From Herpetosiphon aurantiacus DSM 785 (lineage in GTDB: Bacteria; Chloroflexota; Chloroflexia; Chloroflexales; Herpetosiphonaceae), in assembly GCA_000018565.1 (NCBI GenBank), contig CP000875.1:6277199-6341198 (forward strand): 64,000 nucleotides of DNA. Direction: 5' to 3'. Shown piece by piece: positions 62,492 to 64,000 of the stretch. Made by a program: the position numbers and the translations under genes. The notes beneath the pieces are model-generated. The model was not told the origin of the DNA, ran no database searches, and worked only from the letters and a program-made list of their open reading frames with translations. How positions within the stretch are numbered: the stretch's first letter is position 1; the number at the start of each line of letters is the position of its first letter.

Positions 62492-62792
62492 GGAAATTTA
62501 ACGCAAAGGCGCAGAGTGGGGTTTGGCTATAGGCTATATGTAATGGTTCATTCCCTCACCCCCGACCCCTCTCCCACGGCGGCGGGCGAGGGGCGTTTGT
62601 TTTGATGGTTCCCCCTCTCCTCGCTCTGCGGGAGAGGGGGGCTAAGGGGGTGAGGGAATGTCAATCGGCGGTACTCCCACCCAAATCATGGTTAACAACC
62701 TACCATGACAGCTATAGGCTATGAGATCGTTTGAAATTCCAAAAAATGTTCCTATAGCCCATAGTCATCATTACACCTCTGCGTTAAATTCC
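62492..62792. repeat. Nested palindromic (MITE-like) element, copy B
   Basis: Three nested arms: outer GGAAATTTAACGCA (62492-62505) against TGCGTTAAATTCC (62780-62792); middle GGCTATAGGCTAT (62525-62537) against CCTATAGCCCATAG (62751-62764), with another GCTATAGGCTATGAG at 62711-62725; inner TTCCCTCACCCCC (62551-62563) against GGGGGTGAGGGAA (62646-62658), enclosing CCCTCTCC/GGAGAGGGG stems. No ORF. Related to 58071-58378. Confidence 0.75.
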
Positions 62793-63062
62793 AACCGCCA
62801 AACCCCTAGCCCCTGAATCCTCGCTCTCATTTTAATAAAATTTTCCCTAGCAATTGATATAGCCTTAGAATATAATCGCTATGCACTTCCGTAGTACCCT
62901 AGTCATTTGTTACTGCTACTCTTCGTACTAACCTGCGGCATATATTAGTCATGGCAAACAAACTACGCTGAAGTTGCGCTGATCTGCTCCACCTTCATTT
63001 GGCCTCAAGAGTAATGACGCTCAGTGCAGGGTTGCTCTTTGAGAGTCTAGCAAGAGGTTTGT
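62793..63062. other. Spacer upstream of the beta-helix gene
   Basis: About 270 bases. It holds GATCAGG-family text (CCCCTAGCCCCTGAATCC, 62803-62820) and a TATAAT at 62871-62876 without a good -35. No ORF, hairpin or other gene was recognised. Confidence 0.45.
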
Positions 63063-64000
63063 ATGCTCCAATCCCCTGATCAAGGGCGAGCCTTGCGCAT
63101 GCAGGTTCGTCGTCGTGCATTGGTGCTTAATTTGGCACTATTGTTGGCATTATTTGTTGTTCCGCTTCAACCAACAGCCGCACGCATTGCAGCACCACAG
63201 CTTCCTGAAGCCAGTTCTGCGAGTGCTCCAAGCGCTGCTTGTACGGTTACCAACACCAACGATGCTGTTTCGCCGCCAGTTGACTCGTTGCGGGCAGCCT
63301 TGGCGAATGCAGCATGTTCGCCAATCCTATTCGACCCAAGTTTGGCGGGCCAAACAATCACGTTAACTGCTGGCGAATTGACCGTTGGACGCTTGGTGGT
63401 GATCGATGGAGCCGCCGCGCCTGGCCTGAAAATCGATGGCAACAACGCCTCACGGATTTTCAATGTTAATGTCACGTCAGCCAATCTCTTAATTTACAAC
63501 TTGACGTTGCAACGTGGTAAAGCGCCCAACTCGGGCATTACCAACGGCGGTGCGGTGCTTAACCAAGGTGGCACGGTTGTTATCAGCAACACTGCTGTAC
63601 TTTCGAGCACTGCTGGCACCAGTGGTAACGGCGGGGGCTTGCGCAACCAACGTACCAGCGGGATCGCCGGTGTGCTCAGGGTCTACAATAGTGTGATTCG
63701 CGGCAATACTGCGCCAAATAATGGCGGTGGATTTAGCACCAGCGGCAGTATCACCACTATCGTCAATAGCGCTGTGTTGAGCAATACCGTCACCAGCACT
63801 TCGGGTGGGGTGACAGGTAGTGGTGCATTGGGATTGGGCGCAGGCATTCACCACGTTAATATTCAAAATCCTGCGGCTAACCTAACCACGGCGATCACCA
63901 ATACCACGATTGCTTATAACCGTGGCAAGGCTGGGGCAGCAATCTACAACGATAATAATGGTATGATCGATGTTTACTACAGCACGATCGCCTACAACGC
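63063..64000 (+). CDS. Secreted beta-helix (polymorphic-repeat-like) protein, N-terminal part
   Basis: The frame runs from ATG 63063 off the window end; 312 codons are visible. A Sec signal peptide (basic MQVRRRALVLN, then LALLLALFVVPLQPTAA) is followed by an extracellular region. The text DAVSPPVDSLRAALANAAC marks the CSLREAI-like N-terminal cap often found before right-handed beta-helices. Repeating N..G..GGGL/NT(A/T)I segments (GGAVLNQGGTVVISNTAVL; NGGGFSTSG) are typical of parallel beta-helix coils. No enzyme motif is visible. The C-terminus and anchor are outside the window. Large secreted proteins of this type are usual in Herpetosiphon-like genomes. Confidence 0.8.
   Translation, partial: MLQSPDQGRALRMQVRRRALVLNLALLLALFVVPLQPTAARIAAPQLPEASSASAPSAACTVTNTNDAVSPPVDSLRAALANAACSPILFDPSLAGQTITLTAGELTVGRLVVIDGAAAPGLKIDGNNASRIFNVNVTSANLLIYNLTLQRGKAPNSGITNGGAVLNQGGTVVISNTAVLSSTAGTSGNGGGLRNQRTSGIAGVLRVYNSVIRGNTAPNNGGGFSTSGSITTIVNSAVLSNTVTSTSGGVTGSGALGLGAGIHHVNIQNPAANLTTAITNTTIAYNRGKAGAAIYNDNNGMIDVYYSTIAYN

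Noticed and set aside
1-64000. tRNA, rRNA, transposase or origin of replication
   Set aside because: No cloverleaf, rRNA core, DDE/HUH protein or DnaA-box cluster was recognised by eye; a dedicated scan could still find a weak tRNA.

Overview
The window is dense bacterial chromosome with moderate GC, usually two to five genes per transcription unit, many GTG/TTG starts and clear Shine-Dalgarno (SD) sites. Gene content points to the Chloroflexota, most probably a Herpetosiphon-like filamentous glider. The reasons are a short EF-Ts, a complex I operon with two nuoM genes, secreted proteins with W..NG..FG.P repeats, giant DUF11-type surface proteins, and G/C-rich palindromic intergenic repeats. 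The taxonomic call is recollection-based inference and was not tested.

Layout. 1-1263: the end of an M20 peptidase and a DUF4388 protein. 1424-16144 (minus): a seven-gene, 14.7-kb unit with a Tat-exported type-1 periplasmic-binding protein, a GNAT acetyltransferase, three tandem phage-tail-collar-domain proteins, a second binding-protein-like protein without signal peptide, and a 3414-residue secreted protein. That protein has a probable seven-bladed N-terminal propeller, eight ~295-residue DUF11-like double repeats, and a Calx-beta-like end. No phage genes accompany it; this is the best candidate here for an undescribed system. 16442-19408 (minus): rpsB-tsf-pyrH-frr. 20035-21166 (plus): rpsF-ssb-rpsR. 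21263-23638: a SurA/PrsA-like foldase and a membrane PH-like protein. 23666-25762 (minus): uvrB. 26054-30435 (plus): a TPR protein, a DEAD-box helicase behind a promoter-plus-terminator leader, and a PAP2 phosphatase. 30416-36108: an orphan histidine kinase, a divergent sigma-like protein, a nuclease-A-inhibitor homologue and clpB. 36354-39335 (plus): tsaE-tsaB-P-loop kinase, then an FhaA/FhaB-like pair.

39642-52924 (plus): a twelve-gene respiratory operon nuoA-B-C-D-I-H-J-K-L-M-M-N with a strong promoter at 39508-39536 and a terminator after nuoN. It lacks nuoE, nuoF and nuoG, so the electron-input module is encoded elsewhere or is replaced. 53117-55509: a membrane Ser/Thr kinase translationally coupled to a lipoprotein. 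55564-60864 (minus): a secreted six-hairpin-glycosidase-like protein and a penicillin-acylase-family hydrolase. 60991-62436 (plus): a PspC-domain protein and an RlmI-like methyltransferase. 63063 to the end: the start of a secreted beta-helix protein cut by the window edge.

Intergenic DNA carries several repeat types: a hairpin repeat at 359-425, 9-bp tandem repeats at 25923-25992, and two ~300-bp nested palindromic (MITE-like) elements at 58071-58378 and 62492-62792 that share a core. No tRNA, rRNA, CRISPR array, transposase or prophage was found. Domain and family names come from reading the protein sequences, not from searches.
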